In this document: piece by piece, positions 20,394 through 33,589 of the stretch
Position numbering within the stretch: the first letter of the stretch is position 1
How the letters are laid out: every line of letters starts with the position of its first letter
Assembly (NCBI GenBank): GCA_032719365.1
Contig: CM064865.1
Location: forward strand, 34,956,065-35,020,064
Source of the DNA: Prinsepia uniflora
Lineage: Eukaryota > Streptophyta > Magnoliopsida > Rosales > Rosaceae
Length of the DNA: 64,000 nt
Reading direction: 5' to 3'
Translations under genes and position numbers: made by a program
The notes under the pieces: generated by a model
The model's input: only the letters and a program-made list of their open reading frames with translations
Told to the model about the DNA's origin: nothing
The model's database searches: none

Positions 20394-23300
20394 TGACAGG
20401 ACCCATCCCAATCCCCCCCCCCCGGGATTAGTCCGGGATGACCCTTCTCCCGTCTGACACGAAGTGTCAGACAAGGGATATTTCCGTCCTTTGCCCTCCC
20501 GGGCTATCAGAGTACGCCAGGATCCGGAGGAGGTATGTGATATCTCGGTCTCTGCTACAGTCCACATCCGATGTCAACCTGAAGGGCAGTCAAAATATTA
20601 AAAACTGTGAGTGGACAAAACAAAAGTTTATAAAAACATTTAATAAGAAGACATTTGTACCCTCCACTAAAAAGCATGCATGCATTCGAAAACCATTTAT
20701 CCAAAACAAACCATATGTGGGACTAAGCCCAAATCAGATATAAACCAAGGTCGAAAGGACCACAATAAAAACGACCATACCGGCCACTGCCCAAATCCAT
20801 AAGGGACTCGGCCCCAAACTATAAAGAAACCAAGTACACGAGCCACTGCTCAAATCCTGTGCACACCGGCACACACCACATATCATATATCATATATCCA
20901 TCACATACATATATATAAGTCACACAACCAATCCTGTCACGGTATCCAAAGCTACGCGCGTGCTACCCGGGTCTCACTCCGAGTCTTCTCAAAGTCAAGG
21001 TCAATGTCCGCAGACCACTGACCCTACCCGAGGTAATAGTAACCATAGCCTTCCTGAGAGTAAGGAATCCAACTGAGGGGTGACTCCACTCAGTCGGTGC
21101 TCCGTGACTACTACGAGGTCCACCCAGGCCAACGACCCTCACCAGAGGAGATAATAGAACATGTAAAGGAAGGTAGATGAACATATGTATATACATAACA
21201 TAAACATTCATGACCTGTTCCCCTGAACCGTCATGATCCATAATATCCATAATCAGGTAACATGCCGGTTCCCATAAACCGTCATGTACCGTAATAACCA
21301 ACAAGGGTTCATGCCGATTCCCATAAACCGTCATGAACCATAATACCATAACAAGGGTTCATGCCGGTTCCCATAAACCGTCATGAACCTGGGAATCCAT
21401 TTAAGGTTCCCTGACTCGACCCGAAATCAAAACCGTAAGTGACTGGGTCTCGTGCCCGAACATAGGACATCAGCTGGGCACCGTGCCCGGAATCTGAGGT
21501 CATATGCCCGAGACAAAACCAAATGGGTCTCATACCCGAGTTTATCCTTTTGAAATCCAATTCCAGTTCATTTAAATCAATAAAGAAATACAGACCCGTA
21601 TAAGCACCGTATAAGGCTGAAACCTCGAAATACGTGCTTATACGTAACCACATAGAAATGCACCCATGGCATCATCAAACAAGTAATAAAACATATACTG
21701 AACATTTATGCATGCACTAATTTAGAAAACAAGGTCCACTCACAGACCGTCCGAGCTGCCGCCTCGATTTGCGTGCTATACGGCTCCCCGAGCCGATCAC
21801 CGTCACCGGGACTCCCAAACCTGTCCAAATCGTAATAGAAGGTTACTAACTACTTAATTAACCTCCTACCAAAGCCCCGTAATTTTCCCGTATTTTTAAC
21901 TATTTTTAATCCCGAACCTAACCCTTCCGATGCCCCGAAACATATCGAGACGGTGTCCGATCGACACGAAACCAGTCCCAAAATGTTCGTTACATCGAAT
22001 AGGAGATTTCGTATGTTGGAACCTTCTCCAGATTCCCTGCCACGCGCCCTCATGCGCCGCCTGAAGTGGCTGCGCGTGGGCTTCACGCGCCTGCTACAGT
22101 ATCTGCTAACGTCAGCATGACATCATCTGACAGCTGTCAGGTCTGACATGTCAGACTTTGACATGTGCCACGTGTCAAGCTCCCATTGGTCCACGTCACT
22201 GTGCTGTCAGAGCCACGTGGCAGTCTGACATGTGCCACGTGTCATCACGACACTGGTTCACGTTAGTTCCACGTGTCAGCCCCTAATTGGGCCACGTCAC
22301 TGACATGTCAGTGCTGACTGTGCACTGACATGTGACACGTGTTGCACTCCTATTGGCCCATTTTCTGACATGTCAGCTGACATTGTCAGATCTGACAATG
22401 CTGACATCATCGCTGACATGATGACGTCAGCATGATGACGTCACCTGTCATCTCTGTCCTCCCGCGGGTCGACCCGAATACCAGTAACCGGGTCGCCGTG
22501 ACCCGCGGCTTGACCCGGCCGGTTCTCCCTGCTCCGGCCACCATCTTTCCTCCCATTTGTCCCATTCTACTCCTCTCAACCTAACCTAAAGATCCATGGC
22601 CCTAACAACTAAGAACACCCTCAAAAACTATACCTTCCAAGTTCATCAATGGCGGCCGTGACTACCTTCGCCCTTCACGGCCGTTACAGGCCACCTAAGC
22701 CTTCGAAAACAATCCTAAAAGAACCCTAAGACCTCTAGGATCATTTCCCAATCCCTAGATTCGATTAAAACACAACAAAAATCAATTTTCAATTTTTGAA
22801 AGAAAACTCACCCACGGGTTCTCTCCCCGCCGTGTCCTTCGCCGTGGCCTACCTTCCTCAGCCTCTTTCCACCACCTCACGGTCATGTCCAGCTCGCACA
22901 AGCAATGAATGGTGATGGTGTGTGTGTGTTTTGGGTTTTTGAAGAAAATGAAGAAAATGAAGAAAAATGGGGTTATGGGTTTCGGGTGGAAGGATGAACA
23001 AGACGAAGGAGGATGGCTAATGAGAGAAGGAAATGGAGGGTGTGGATTGATAGTTAGAATTGAATTGGATGGCTAGGATTGAATTAGGTGTGGGTTTGGT
23101 TTATAAAAATAATTAAATAATATTAATTAATTATATAGATCCACATTTTGGGGGATCAAAGCAATGGGATGAGTGACACTTGTCACTCATCCATGGGGCC
23201 CACCAAAATATCCACCCAATCAGATTTCGCCAAAACGTCCCCGTCTCGAAGTTCGTGCATAGTGAAATCGAACTTCCGTGACCCATAACTCTCCCGTTTG

Positions 23301-23707
23301 AAGTCCGATTTCAGAGTGCCGCCTGCCTATGGATTCATATCGTCCTTATCTACGTAACGGTCTTCGGCCCTCGGCCATCGGACCTTTTGGTCAAAAAGTC
23401 AACATTTGACCCCATTTAACCAAAATTACCAAAATGCCCCTAAACTTCCGAACGTCATAACTTCCTCCTCGAATGTCGGAATTGAACGTGCCACCTGTCT
23501 ATGAACTCGTGACGTCACGAACTACGTCACGGTCATCGGTCAAAGTCCATTTGACCGCCCGATTGAAAAGTCAACGTTTTGCCACCACCAGGGGCAAAAC
23601 GGTCATTTCGCACCGTGCGTCCGATTTCGCTCTACTAATCACCGATTAACCTCATTAATCGTGATTAGTCACTAATCTAATCTAGGAATTTGGGACGGGT
23701 CGTTACA
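20394..23707 (-). repeat. 3' LTR of the 10-kb subfamily B element
   Basis: Minus-strand start TGTAACGACCCGTCCC at 23707, end CTGTCA at 20394. Modules along the minus strand: 26-base palindrome 23167-23192, donor-like GTGAGT at 22806-22811, GC-rich module near 22040-22090, ACGT-rich block 22105-22455, exon-like 77 nt at 21744-21820, donor-like GTGAGTGGAC at 21734-21743, hairpin array 20960-21560, acceptor-like site at 20607-20616, stem-loop 20452-20472. Confidence 0.95.
22105..22455 (-). promoter_or_regulatory. ACGT-core-rich block in the subfamily B 3' LTR
   Basis: At least eleven ACGT cores in about 350 bases, in contexts such as GCCACGTGTCA, CCACGTCACTG and GATGACGTCAGC. They alternate with CTGACATGTCAG palindromes. 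ACGT cores are the known binding core of plant bZIP factors (G-box, ABRE, C-box). The same block recurs at 28837-29190. A regulatory role is inferred from motif density only. Confidence 0.55.
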
Positions 23708-26700
23708 ACCTTCCCTCCTTAATTAATTTCGTCCTCGAAATTCCAACCGACCTAATTCTACCCGTTCTTCCCTCCTTAATTTAGTTTCATACTTGAAACT
23801 TCAACTATCCTGATTCCACAACCACCTCGTGGAAAGTAGAATCGACCGCAAAACACGTGTACACTAGTACACCAACTAACCAGAACAACCCTTACTCGTC
23901 TGCAACTAGATATACCTCTAACGCTCACGTCACATCGTCTACATTCGACCACGTCGAAAGACAGTAGTCATACGTTCTGAATTGACACTACTGGTTAAAT
24001 CTACCGTTTTCGTTGACACAACAACTCGACGGTTCCTTTCTCAAACACTAACTATCCCGACATCTACTCCCACTGGGAGTTACCAATCACTCAACGATCC
24101 ACGCTGACACCTCCGACAAACTGTCACCACTTGACAGTCGTCAGTCGCAAACTGATATGACACACACTCGTGGTTACACTAACCACAAGCATTTCACTCG
24201 ACCTGTGTGTAACTAGACTCATCAGAACCACTATGACCCAATGCACAGTATCCAATGTCCAGTCCACGACCCCGACTAATCCAATGGTATCGGAACCAAG
24301 CCGACTACCAACACGCTCTCCAACGTACCACCGGTATCACCTATATACCGTCACCAGGCACGACAAGTCTGCCTAGTATCGTACCTTGAACAACGTACAA
24401 GGTACGCACATCTACCCATCAATCAGACTACAACCACCTAGGTCATAGCCAATCACGTTTCTACTATAGAGTCCATTTGTCCAATCCAGTATTAGACAAA
24501 TCGAACTCCGACCCATTATCCATTTCCAAATCCGAATCCGAATCCGCAATTTCGTAAGAAATCCCGAATCCAAATCCAGAAATCATATCCATAATCATGT
24601 CCAAATTCGAATCCAAAATCATTATTCCGTAAGCTAGCATTTGGAATAACCATTCCGAACCCAAATCCATAAAAGAAATTCTACAGTCAAGCTCTAGACT
24701 CAAATCCTGAATCGTCACCCAGAATCCGATTCCAAAACCCAAATCTAGAAATCCTTTTTCAAGTTCCAAAATCAAATCCTGAATCGTCATCCAGAAATCT
24801 GATTCCAAAACCTGAAATATCTCGTTTTCGTCTACCAAGACGCACCATATCCGAACCTATCGGATACCTGTTCAAACGATTTATACATTACCCTCGATTG
24901 ACTTCATAAGGAAGCCAATCCCAACATCAACACATCTAGGTTGACCAAATCCGACCACGTCGGACAACTACTTATCGGACAACTACTCAGGCGAGTAATA
25001 AGCCATATGGGATTTACCTCGAAAAGAAGTTCAGTCCCATCATGCTTCACTCAACATCCAAGTAAGAGTAATAAACTCTCCACCTATCTGGATATCCAAA
25101 CCACGATCCAGATCCAACATTACGTCAACCGCCCATAAACGTCACGATCCCCAATCGTCACGACGTCCAAAGTCCTCAACCATTTCCCACATCTAAATAG
25201 ATTAGTCAACGACGAGACACGCCGAGACTGTGGGTTACCACTGATTACCTCGTATCGATCCTTGTCATTCCACCGAGGAAAATCAAAGATGATACAAGAC
25301 TGTGACATCAAAACTCATCTTACGTGAATGCAAACAACACTCGCTGCACTCACCACGCCACGTAATCCAACATCGTCTGCCACCAAGTAGAAAATGAGAA
25401 ATCACAGTCATTTAACTTCGATATACTCATCTCCTCCTGATGATTCAGAACAAATCCCGGGTCCACCAACCAATACACGATCAGTGTACTAGTGGCAACC
25501 AACAACATCAATGACATCTACATCATCTACCACCATCAATTATGGTAGAACCTGAGAAGTCACCCAAACGACTTCGACATACCTAATACCAATGCGGAAA
25601 ACCCGTATTCCATTCGTCACCGCAATCGCAACCTCGCGCGATTCCGGAATTCCAACAAGATTGGAAACAACGTACTTGGACATCATCTACGTATCCATTA
25701 CCAGTTTAACTCTATCTGAGTTCCACTCCTGAACCACAGATACCGAACATATGCCCATTACGACGGAGTCACACCCCGATCCGTAACTCATCGTCACGAT
25801 CACCAGCACCAGCGCCAGCACTAGTACCAGTATCATCACTTGTGAGCATCAGCACAAAGTGTGCAAATCAGACAATCCTGGATCTCCGCTCATACCGAAC
25901 GACGACCCCGTACCTCTGCTCGAATAGGAGAAACTCTGTCTCCGTTGTACCCAACAACTCTGGGTACAGTCATCCTGACAACCCATACGAGAAAAGGAAA
26001 CGTCCCCTGAACGTCCCCGATCTCATTCTGCGATCGCACTCAGCCGTAACCGAGTCGAATCCAGAATCATTGATCATACATATGGGTTACTCACGCACCC
26101 CGTCTCATCGTCACGACTGACAATCCCATCGTCACAATCGTCACGGTAACCTGAGTCTACTCGACCTGATAAGACTCGACTACGTCCATCGATAGTAGCG
26201 TCTGCCCCAACCTCGTGCAGACCTAACTACCAGGAATCACGATATACAAACTCCGCATCCAACGGAATCAACCGCTCGTACCAACTACTCCGTATCCCCG
26301 CTCTGGGATTCCATCGACAAGTACCAACCTTGATAACTTGTCCCACCAATCACTAACCAACCGTACTCCGACTAACCCAAATGTCGTCTACCAGGTCGCC
26401 CATGACCTTAGTTGCACCAACAGTCCATCACAACTAAAGTAGCACGACAACCAACTCGGTCTAACCGATACGTACAACCCTGACTGCGAAGTGCAGTCCC
26501 AACACAAGCTGACATGACTAGACCGACTAACGAATCCAAATTCGAATAGTCGTCCAAGTCAAACCGCTCGTCAACTCACATTTCCGAACCATACACATAC
26601 GGTAGGGTTCCACGATCACACCTAGAGTTCCCCAGAACCCAACTGCATAAGGCGGTAAAATCCACGATCTGACCGACCCCGCGGTCTTGACATCGAAAAG

Positions 26701-27135
26701 ACGTCAATCCAATCCTACCAACAATCCAACTCGGATTCCTCGAATCCGGCTGCTAACTGCCGACTGTAGTAAATCCATTTAACCCAACCAAAGTCCGACC
26801 ATCGAGTGGTCGCAACTCCAAACCAGTCGTCGGAACCGATCCTACGACATCGTGAAAGACGATCCCAACTAACCGTCTCACGATCACACTCCAGAATACG
26901 AACACGTTAATCCCTTTGTAGGGTCCCACACTGTCATCCACGACAGAACTATGGCAACCCCGGCCTCAGATGCCGAACCAAGGCATGCCAATCCTACTAA
27001 CTATCGTACCAGCACCCCAACAATCAGGTTGACCACGAACTGCAGCCCTTTGAGATATCACATCCTCGACCTGCGTACATACTCCAAGAGCTCCGCGGTT
27101 GCTCGAATAGAGACAACCCCGCTCTGATACCACGT
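23708..27135 (-). other. non-coding internal domain of the subfamily B element
   Basis: No gag, protease, RT, RNase H or integrase motif in any frame. The longest open frames (24464-24838, -; 25842-26120, +) are unrecognised, and the first is encoded by imperfect ATTCGGAATCC-like repeats. Next to the 3' LTR on the minus strand a CGAGGACGAAATTA segment leads into the polypurine tract. In Del/Tekay chromoviruses an equivalent segment is the very end of pol. Stretches near 26030-26200 match 60520-60700 of the cluster further right, so the internal domain is shared between subfamilies. Confidence 0.7.
27121..27132 (-). promoter_or_regulatory. primer binding site, initiator Met tRNA type
   Basis: GCTCTGATACCA, which on the minus strand is TGGTATCAGAGC, complementary to the 3' end of plant initiator Met tRNA. 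It is three bases from the 5' LTR edge at 27136. Confidence 0.9.
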
Positions 27136-30100
27136 TGACAGGACCCATCCCAATCCCCCCCCCGGGATTAGTGCGGGATGACCCTGCTCCCGTCTGACAC
27201 GAAGTGTCAAACAAGGGATATTTCCGTCCTTTGCCCTCCCGGGCAATCAGAGTACGCCAGGATCCGGAGGAGGTATGTGATATCTCGGTCTCTGCTACAG
27301 TCCACATCCGATGTCAACCTGAAGGGCAGTCAAAACATTAAAAACTGTGAGTGGACAATACAAAAGTTTATAAAAACATTTAATAAGAAGACATTTGTAC
27401 CCTCCACTAAAAAGCATGCATGCATTCGAAAACCATTTATCCAAAACAAACCATATGTGGGACTAAGCCCAAATCAGATATAAACCAAGGTCGAAAGGAC
27501 CACAATAAAAACGACCATACCGGCCACTGCCCAAATCCATAAGGGACTTGGCCCTAAACCATAAAGAAACCAAGTACACGAGCCACTGCTCAAATCCTGT
27601 GCACACAGGTACACACCACATATCATATATCATATATCCATCACATACATATATATAAGTCACACAACCAATCCTGTCACGGTATCCAAAGCTACGCGCG
27701 TGCTACCCGGGTCTCACTCCGAGTCTTCTCAAAGTCAAGGTCAATGTCCGCAGACCACTGACCCTACCCGAGGTAATAGTAACCATAGCCTTCCTGAGAG
27801 TAAGGAACCCAACTGGGGGGTGACTCCACTCAGTCGGTGCTCCGTGACTACTCCGGGGTCCACCCAAGCCAACGACCCTCCCCGGAGGAGATAATAGAAC
27901 ATGTAAAGGAAGGTAGATGAACATATATTTACATAACATAAACATTCATGACCGGTTCCCTTGAACCGTCATGATCCATAATATCCATAATCAGGTAACA
28001 TGCCGGTTCCCATAAACCGTCATGTACCGTAATAACCAACAAGGGTTCATGCCGATTCCCATAAACCGTCATGAACCATAATACCATAACAAGGGTTCAT
28101 GCCGGTTCCCATAAACCGTCATGAACCTGGGAATCCATTTAAGGTTCCCTGACCCGACCCGAAATCAAAACCATAAGTGAATGGGTCTCGTGCCCGAACA
28201 TAGGACATCAGCTGGGCACCGTGCCCGGAATCTGAGGTAATATGCCCGAGACAAAACCAAATGGGTCTCATACCTGAGTTTATCCTTTTGAAATCCAATT
28301 CTAGTTCATTTAAATCAATAAAGAAATACAGACCCGTATAAGCACCGTATAAGGCTGAAACCTCGAAATACGTGCTTATACATAACCACATAGAAATGCA
28401 CCCATGGCATCATCAAACAAGTAATAAAACATATACTAAACATTTATGCATGCACCAATTTAGAAAACAAGGTCCACTCACAGACCGTCCGAGCTGCCGC
28501 CTCGATTTGCGTGCCATACGGCTCCCCGAGCCGATCACCGTCACCGGGACTCCCAAACCTGTCCAAATCGTAATAGAAGGTTACTAACTACTTAATTAAC
28601 CTCCTACCAAAGCCCCGTAATTTTCCCGTATTTTTAACTATTTTTAATCCCGAACCTAACCCTTCCGATGCCCCGAAACATATAGAGACGGTGTCCGATC
28701 GACACGAAACCAGTCCCAAAATGTTCGTTACATCGAATAGGAGATTTCGTATGTTGGAACCTTCTCTAGATTCCCTGCCACACGCCCTCACGCGCCGCCT
28801 GAAGTGGCTGTGCGTGGGCTTCACGCGCCTGCTACAGTACCTGCTGACGTCATCGCTGACGTCAGCATGACATCATCTGACAGCTGTCAGGTCTGACATG
28901 TCAGACTTTGACAGGTGCCACGTGTCAAGCTCCCATTGGTCCACGTCACTGTGCTGTCAGTGCCACATGGCAGTCTGACATGTGCCACGTGTCATCACGA
29001 CACTGGTCCACGTCAGTGCCACGTGTCAGCCCCTGATTGGGCCACGTCACTAACATGTCAGTGCTGACTGTGCACTGACATGTGACACGTGTCGCACTCC
29101 TATTGGCCCATTTTCTGACATGTCAGCTGACATTGTCAGATCTGACAATGCTGACGTCATCGCTGACATGATGACGTCAGCATGATGACGTTACCTGTCA
29201 TCTCTGTCCTCCCGCGGGTCGACACGAATACCAGTAACCGGGTCTCCGTGACCCGCGGCTTGACCCGGCCGGTTCTCCCTGCTCCGGCCATCATTTTTCC
29301 TCCCGTTTGTCCCATTCTACTCCTCTCAACCTAACCTAAAGATCCATGGCCCTAACAACTAAGAACACCCTCAAAAACTATACCTTCCAAGTTCATCAAT
29401 GGCGGCCGTGACTACCTTCGCCCTTCACGGCCGTTACAGGCCACCTAAGCCTTTGAAAACAATCCTAAAAGAACCCTAACACCTCTAGGAACATTTCCCA
29501 ATCCCTAGATTCGATTAAAACACAACAAAAATCAATTTTCAATTTTTGAAAGAAAACTCACCCACGGGTTCTCTCCCCGCCGTGTCCTTCGCCGTGGCCT
29601 ACCTTCCTCAGCCTCTTTCCACCACCTCACGGTCATGTCCAGCTCGCACAAGCAATGAATGGTGATGGTGTGTGTGTGTTTTGGGTTTTTGAAGAAAATG
29701 AAGAAAATGAAGAAAAATGGGGTTATGGGTTTCGGGTGGAAGGATGAACAAGACGAAGGAGGATGGCTAATGAGAGAAGGAAATGGAGGGTGTGGATTGA
29801 TAGTTAGAATTGAATTGGATGGCTAGGATTGAATTAGGTGTGGGTTTGGTTTATAAAAATAATTAAATAATATTAATTAATTATATAGATCCACATTTTA
29901 GGGGATCAAAGCAATGGGATGAGTGACATTTGTCACTCATCCATGGGGCCTACCAAAATATCCACCCAATCAGATTTCGCCAAAACGTCCCCGTCTCGAA
30001 GTTCGTGCATAGTGAAATCGAACTTCCGTGACCCATAACTCTCCCGTTTGAAGTCCGATTTCAGAGTGCCGCCTGCCTATGGATTCGTATCCTCCTTATC

Positions 30101-30457
30101 TACGTAACGGTCTTCGGCCCTCGGCCATCGGACCTTTTGGTCAAAAAGTCAACATTTGACCCCATTTAACCAAAATTACCAAAATGCCCCTAAACTTCCG
30201 AACGTCATAACTTCCTCATCGAATGTCGGAATTGAACGTGCCACCTGTCTATGAACTCGTGACGTCACGAACTACGTCACGGTCATCGGTCAAAGTCCAT
30301 TTGACCGCCCGATTGAAAAGTCAACGTTTTGCCACCACGAGGGGCAAAACGGTCATTTCGCACCGTGCGTCCGATTTCGCTCTACTAATCACCGATTAAC
30401 CTCATTAATCGTGATTAGTCACTAATCTAATCTAGGAATTTGGGACGGGTCGTTACA
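27136..30457 (-). repeat. 5' LTR of the 10-kb subfamily B element
   Basis: Near-identical to 20394-23707. Exon-like segment at 28482-28558 (77 nt), ACGT-rich block at 28837-29190, palindrome at 29917-29942 with one changed base. It carries a 12-base insertion relative to the other LTR near 28840 (an extra GACGTCATCGCT unit). Confidence 0.95.
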
Positions 30458-30462
30458 GATTT

Positions 30463-31177
30463 ATTCCTCGATGCATAGGAATAAAATAAGTTTATATATG
30501 TTGTACCTCTATAGTACCAAAAAATGTCTTTTAATGCCAATCCAGTGGTGGTGTGTTTGGCACAAAGCTAAATCTAGCTAGCAAGTACATATCGAATGAA
30601 ATGTATAGTCTAGTGCATTGAGCCAAGTACAATAATGCGCTTATTTCACTTATATATGAAACTTATGGTCTCAATATCTCTTCATCATCTATGAGATGAA
30701 ACAGGTCCATTTTAGGATCTAAACTACAGATGATTATGGACATGCTTGAATATTTCGCTTTATCCTCATTAAAGCGTATCAACCTCTTCTAGATGAGATT
30801 TCAACATCTCCTGGATGTAGTTCGATTGTTAGAATAAAATCTCATCTGCACGGTGCTCGAGCTTCACGATGAGACAAAATTTTGTTCTCCCTAGATCTTT
30901 CATTCCAAATTCCAACTTCAGGTGCTTAGCAGTTCCTTTGGTCTTTTTCGGAGCATCAATCAATATCAAACTTGGAACTTGTTTTCTTAATAAACACGCA
31001 TGTGCATACTTCAATTTAAAAATCCCACTCAGATCAAATAACTCACTTAAATGGTTGTACCACATTCATTCAGATTTTTTAATCCCTAAAGTGAGCGCCT
31101 CAAACAAGTAAGGAGCATGTTCCTAGATCTGGAACTATTTGCATTAGATATCTTAAGTCCTTCAAAAACTATTTGTA
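30463..31177 (-). pseudogene. copia reverse transcriptase core
   Basis: Minus-strand frame 31177-30829 and following reads FEGLKISNANSS, then MWYNHLSE and KLEFGMKDLGRTKFCL, all conserved copia RT blocks. The catalytic YVDD box should lie between the CLLRK and APKKTK segments, but only SLILIDAP is present, so the box has been lost by a small deletion. Stops follow from 30828. The segment ends in FYSYASRN at the insertion site of the 10-kb element and continues at 20393. Confidence 0.85.
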
Positions 31178-33012
31178 TGTAACGACTCGGATCACGAGAA
31201 AACGTAAATTTGAAAAATAAAAAGGCAAAAGACAATTTTACCCTTGGAAAAGTCAAAATATCGATATTTTTATCGGGACATCTTTTGAGAATTCCAAGAA
31301 GACCATCACGAAGGCTCGTGATTCTGAATTTGCAGCCAGGAGACACGCCAAAATTGGAGGTTGGATGAATTCATTATGGGTCAAAATTTGTAAGGGAATT
31401 TTGGTAATTTTCCATATAGGGGTAGTTTGGTAACTTCACCTAAAGGGCCTAGAATGTTCTAGATAATCCTAGAATTTTCTTTACATTTTCCTCCAAATAT
31501 CCCCCACTCCCACCGAATTAAGGTGGAACTCTTATATATGTGTGAGTGATGTGGAAATGGTGGCTTCCGTGGTGGTTGCCCGAAAATTGAGAAACAAATA
31601 AGAAAACAGTGAACAACGTGAAAGGGGAAGGGTGAGAGGGGAGGAAAGTCAGGGAATAAGACAGAAAAAATAAATGAAGAGGAAAGTGATAAAGTTGGAA
31701 GGAGCTGGAACCCTCCAAACCTGCAACCATGAGTAACCCGGGAAGCCTTAAAATGGCAGTGGGTTATCTCAATGATCTGAAGCTTTGGGATGGCTATGGG
31801 ATGATCCTAGGGCGTTAAATGACTCATTAAGGTCATTTTGGGGGTGAGAAAGCACGAGTTTGGGCACAGGAAATAGCTCTGTACGAAGCTGGGAAGATTA
31901 GCCGAAAGCCATGAAGTAGGATAGCAGAATCAAGGTATGTATCTTAACTTTTGAGATCATAGATCTTCTCATAGGATCATGTAGGCTAAAATTGACATTT
32001 AGATCATGAAAAAATTGACCAAGAAATAGTTGTTTTACGGTCAGGTCAGTGTCGTCGGGTCGGGCAACCTGTTTCGCAGACCCGCTCGAGGTATAAGATG
32101 AGTACTATTGCAAATGTGACTGAAGTGCGCGTGACACCCACACGCAGGGAGTTCCACCGACGTGTGGGGTGGAATCTCGTTGTTCAACATGGAAGTTACT
32201 CCTTTTAATTTTCTGAGTTTAATGGTAGAATGACTGAGTTGTTTAGATGATGTTTTGATTTATTTCCGAATTTCTAATATAATTGGTTTAGATTTAATTT
32301 AACAATTTTTATAATGAAATTAACATCAATTTAAGGGTAATTTGGTTATACAATGGCTCTTGAGAGCGAGTTATATGCATGACAAGGGTTGTGAGGAGTC
32401 GTAAGTGAGTGGTATAGATAATTTCATAAAAATTGGATAAATTAAGGTGAATGAGGTTAATATGTAAAATCTATTTTGTTTAAATGGTATGTGTTGTATT
32501 TGTTGTGAATATGTGAGTCTCGTGCAAGATAATAAGCTAGTGGAATAACTAAGTTTTTATGATGACAATTATGGAGATGGTTGGACCCATATGCTTTGGA
32601 AATTAACATGGCAATTCTTGTGCAAACTTATTTGTATTGTTGAGAAACTTAAAAGGGTTTTATAATTTGACTACTTATGTAAGATGAGTGAATTTGAACT
32701 TTTAAAATTAAGAAATATTCATAAAACTTCCCTGGGGTTAGGTGACATTTATGATTAATTTATAATAGGAGTTCTCAGTATGTAAGACTGTTAAAAAAGA
32801 ATTTCGAAAAGAGTACTTCTAACTAGTGTCGAACTCTTGACGAATCAAGTGGGCTGGATGTGGGAGGTGCCCTATAGGAGGTGGATTCTATTTGATTAAG
32901 TAATAGATAAATAGGGAAAATGAAAATCAGAAAATCCCTTGTCTGACAAGGATTGTCAGACAAGAGCAGGACCGGTCTGATTTTTCTTGGAAATTTGGGA
33001 TGGATCCTGTCA
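31178..33012 (+). repeat. 5' LTR of the subfamily C element
   Basis: Starts TGTAACGACTCGGATCACGAG-like and ends GGATCCTGTCA. A possible splice donor AAG followed by GTATGT occurs at about 31932-31940 and is kept in the other LTR near 35134. A GCGCGTGACACCCACACGC module sits at about 32128. A perfect 11-base-pair stem-loop (arms CTTGTCTGACA / TGTCAGACAAG) lies at 32938-32964. This subfamily lacks the GTGAGTGGAC / GTCCACTCAC pair. Confidence 0.9.
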
Positions 33013-33015
33013 ACT

Positions 33016-33027
33016 TGGTATCAGAGC
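33016..33027 (+). promoter_or_regulatory. primer binding site of the subfamily C element
   Basis: TGGTATCAGAGC, continuing TAGGTT, three bases downstream of the 5' LTR. Initiator Met tRNA type. Confidence 0.9.
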
Positions 33028-33589
33028 TAGGTTATGAGTAATCTTGTCGTGAAATATTATTTTTGTGTATAGCATATTTTAATGATTTTTTTATCCGATT
33101 TCATAATGATGGTATTGATATGATCTTTCTTTAAAAATGATTTTGAAAAATCTATGGGATTACATGAAGTATACGTTATGGTATGGTGAAAGAATTACTT
33201 AATGATACTTTATAAAATTTCTAAGATTTCATGAGAATTTTGTAATTAGTTTAGTCCCACATCTTGAAATGTGGATTTGATTTTGATAATTTGATTTATG
33301 TGTGTATGATTCTTGATGCATGTATATTATTTTGAATGATTGGTTGGTACTTGAATGTGGTATTCCTGAGTAGTTGTTTGATGTATGTGATTGGAAACCC
33401 TCCTTGGATTGCTAGGTTACGCCCAGATTTGGTGTCCTTGGGCTTCCGTTCGAATATTGTATCGTCGAATAACTATATGATGTGATGGTTAGTTAGTCTC
33501 AGATGTCTAGCTGAGCTCGGTTCCTTGAGACTGGTTTTATGATGATGATTCAGTTATTAAGTTGGACATTGTTCTTTTGGGTAATTATA

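Larger units (their letters stand above)
20394..30457 (-). mobile_element. 10-kb non-autonomous LTR element (LARD type), subfamily B
   Basis: Two nearly identical ~3.3-kb LTRs (20394-23707 and 27136-30457) flank a 3.4-kb internal region without gag or pol. The TSD is GATTT (20389-20393 and 30458-30462). The primer site TGGTATCAGAGC (minus, 27121-27132) lies 3 bases after the 5' LTR. The polypurine tract AAGGAGGGAAGG (minus, from 23719) lies beside the 3' LTR. The LTRs differ by scattered substitutions and a 12-base indel, so insertion was recent relative to the broken copia host. Mobilisation must depend on enzymes supplied in trans. Confidence 0.95.

Noticed and set aside
24464..24838. 124-codon minus-strand open frame in the 10-kb element
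   Set aside because: Encoded by the same ATTCGGAATCC-like low-complexity sequence; no domain and no support from relatives.
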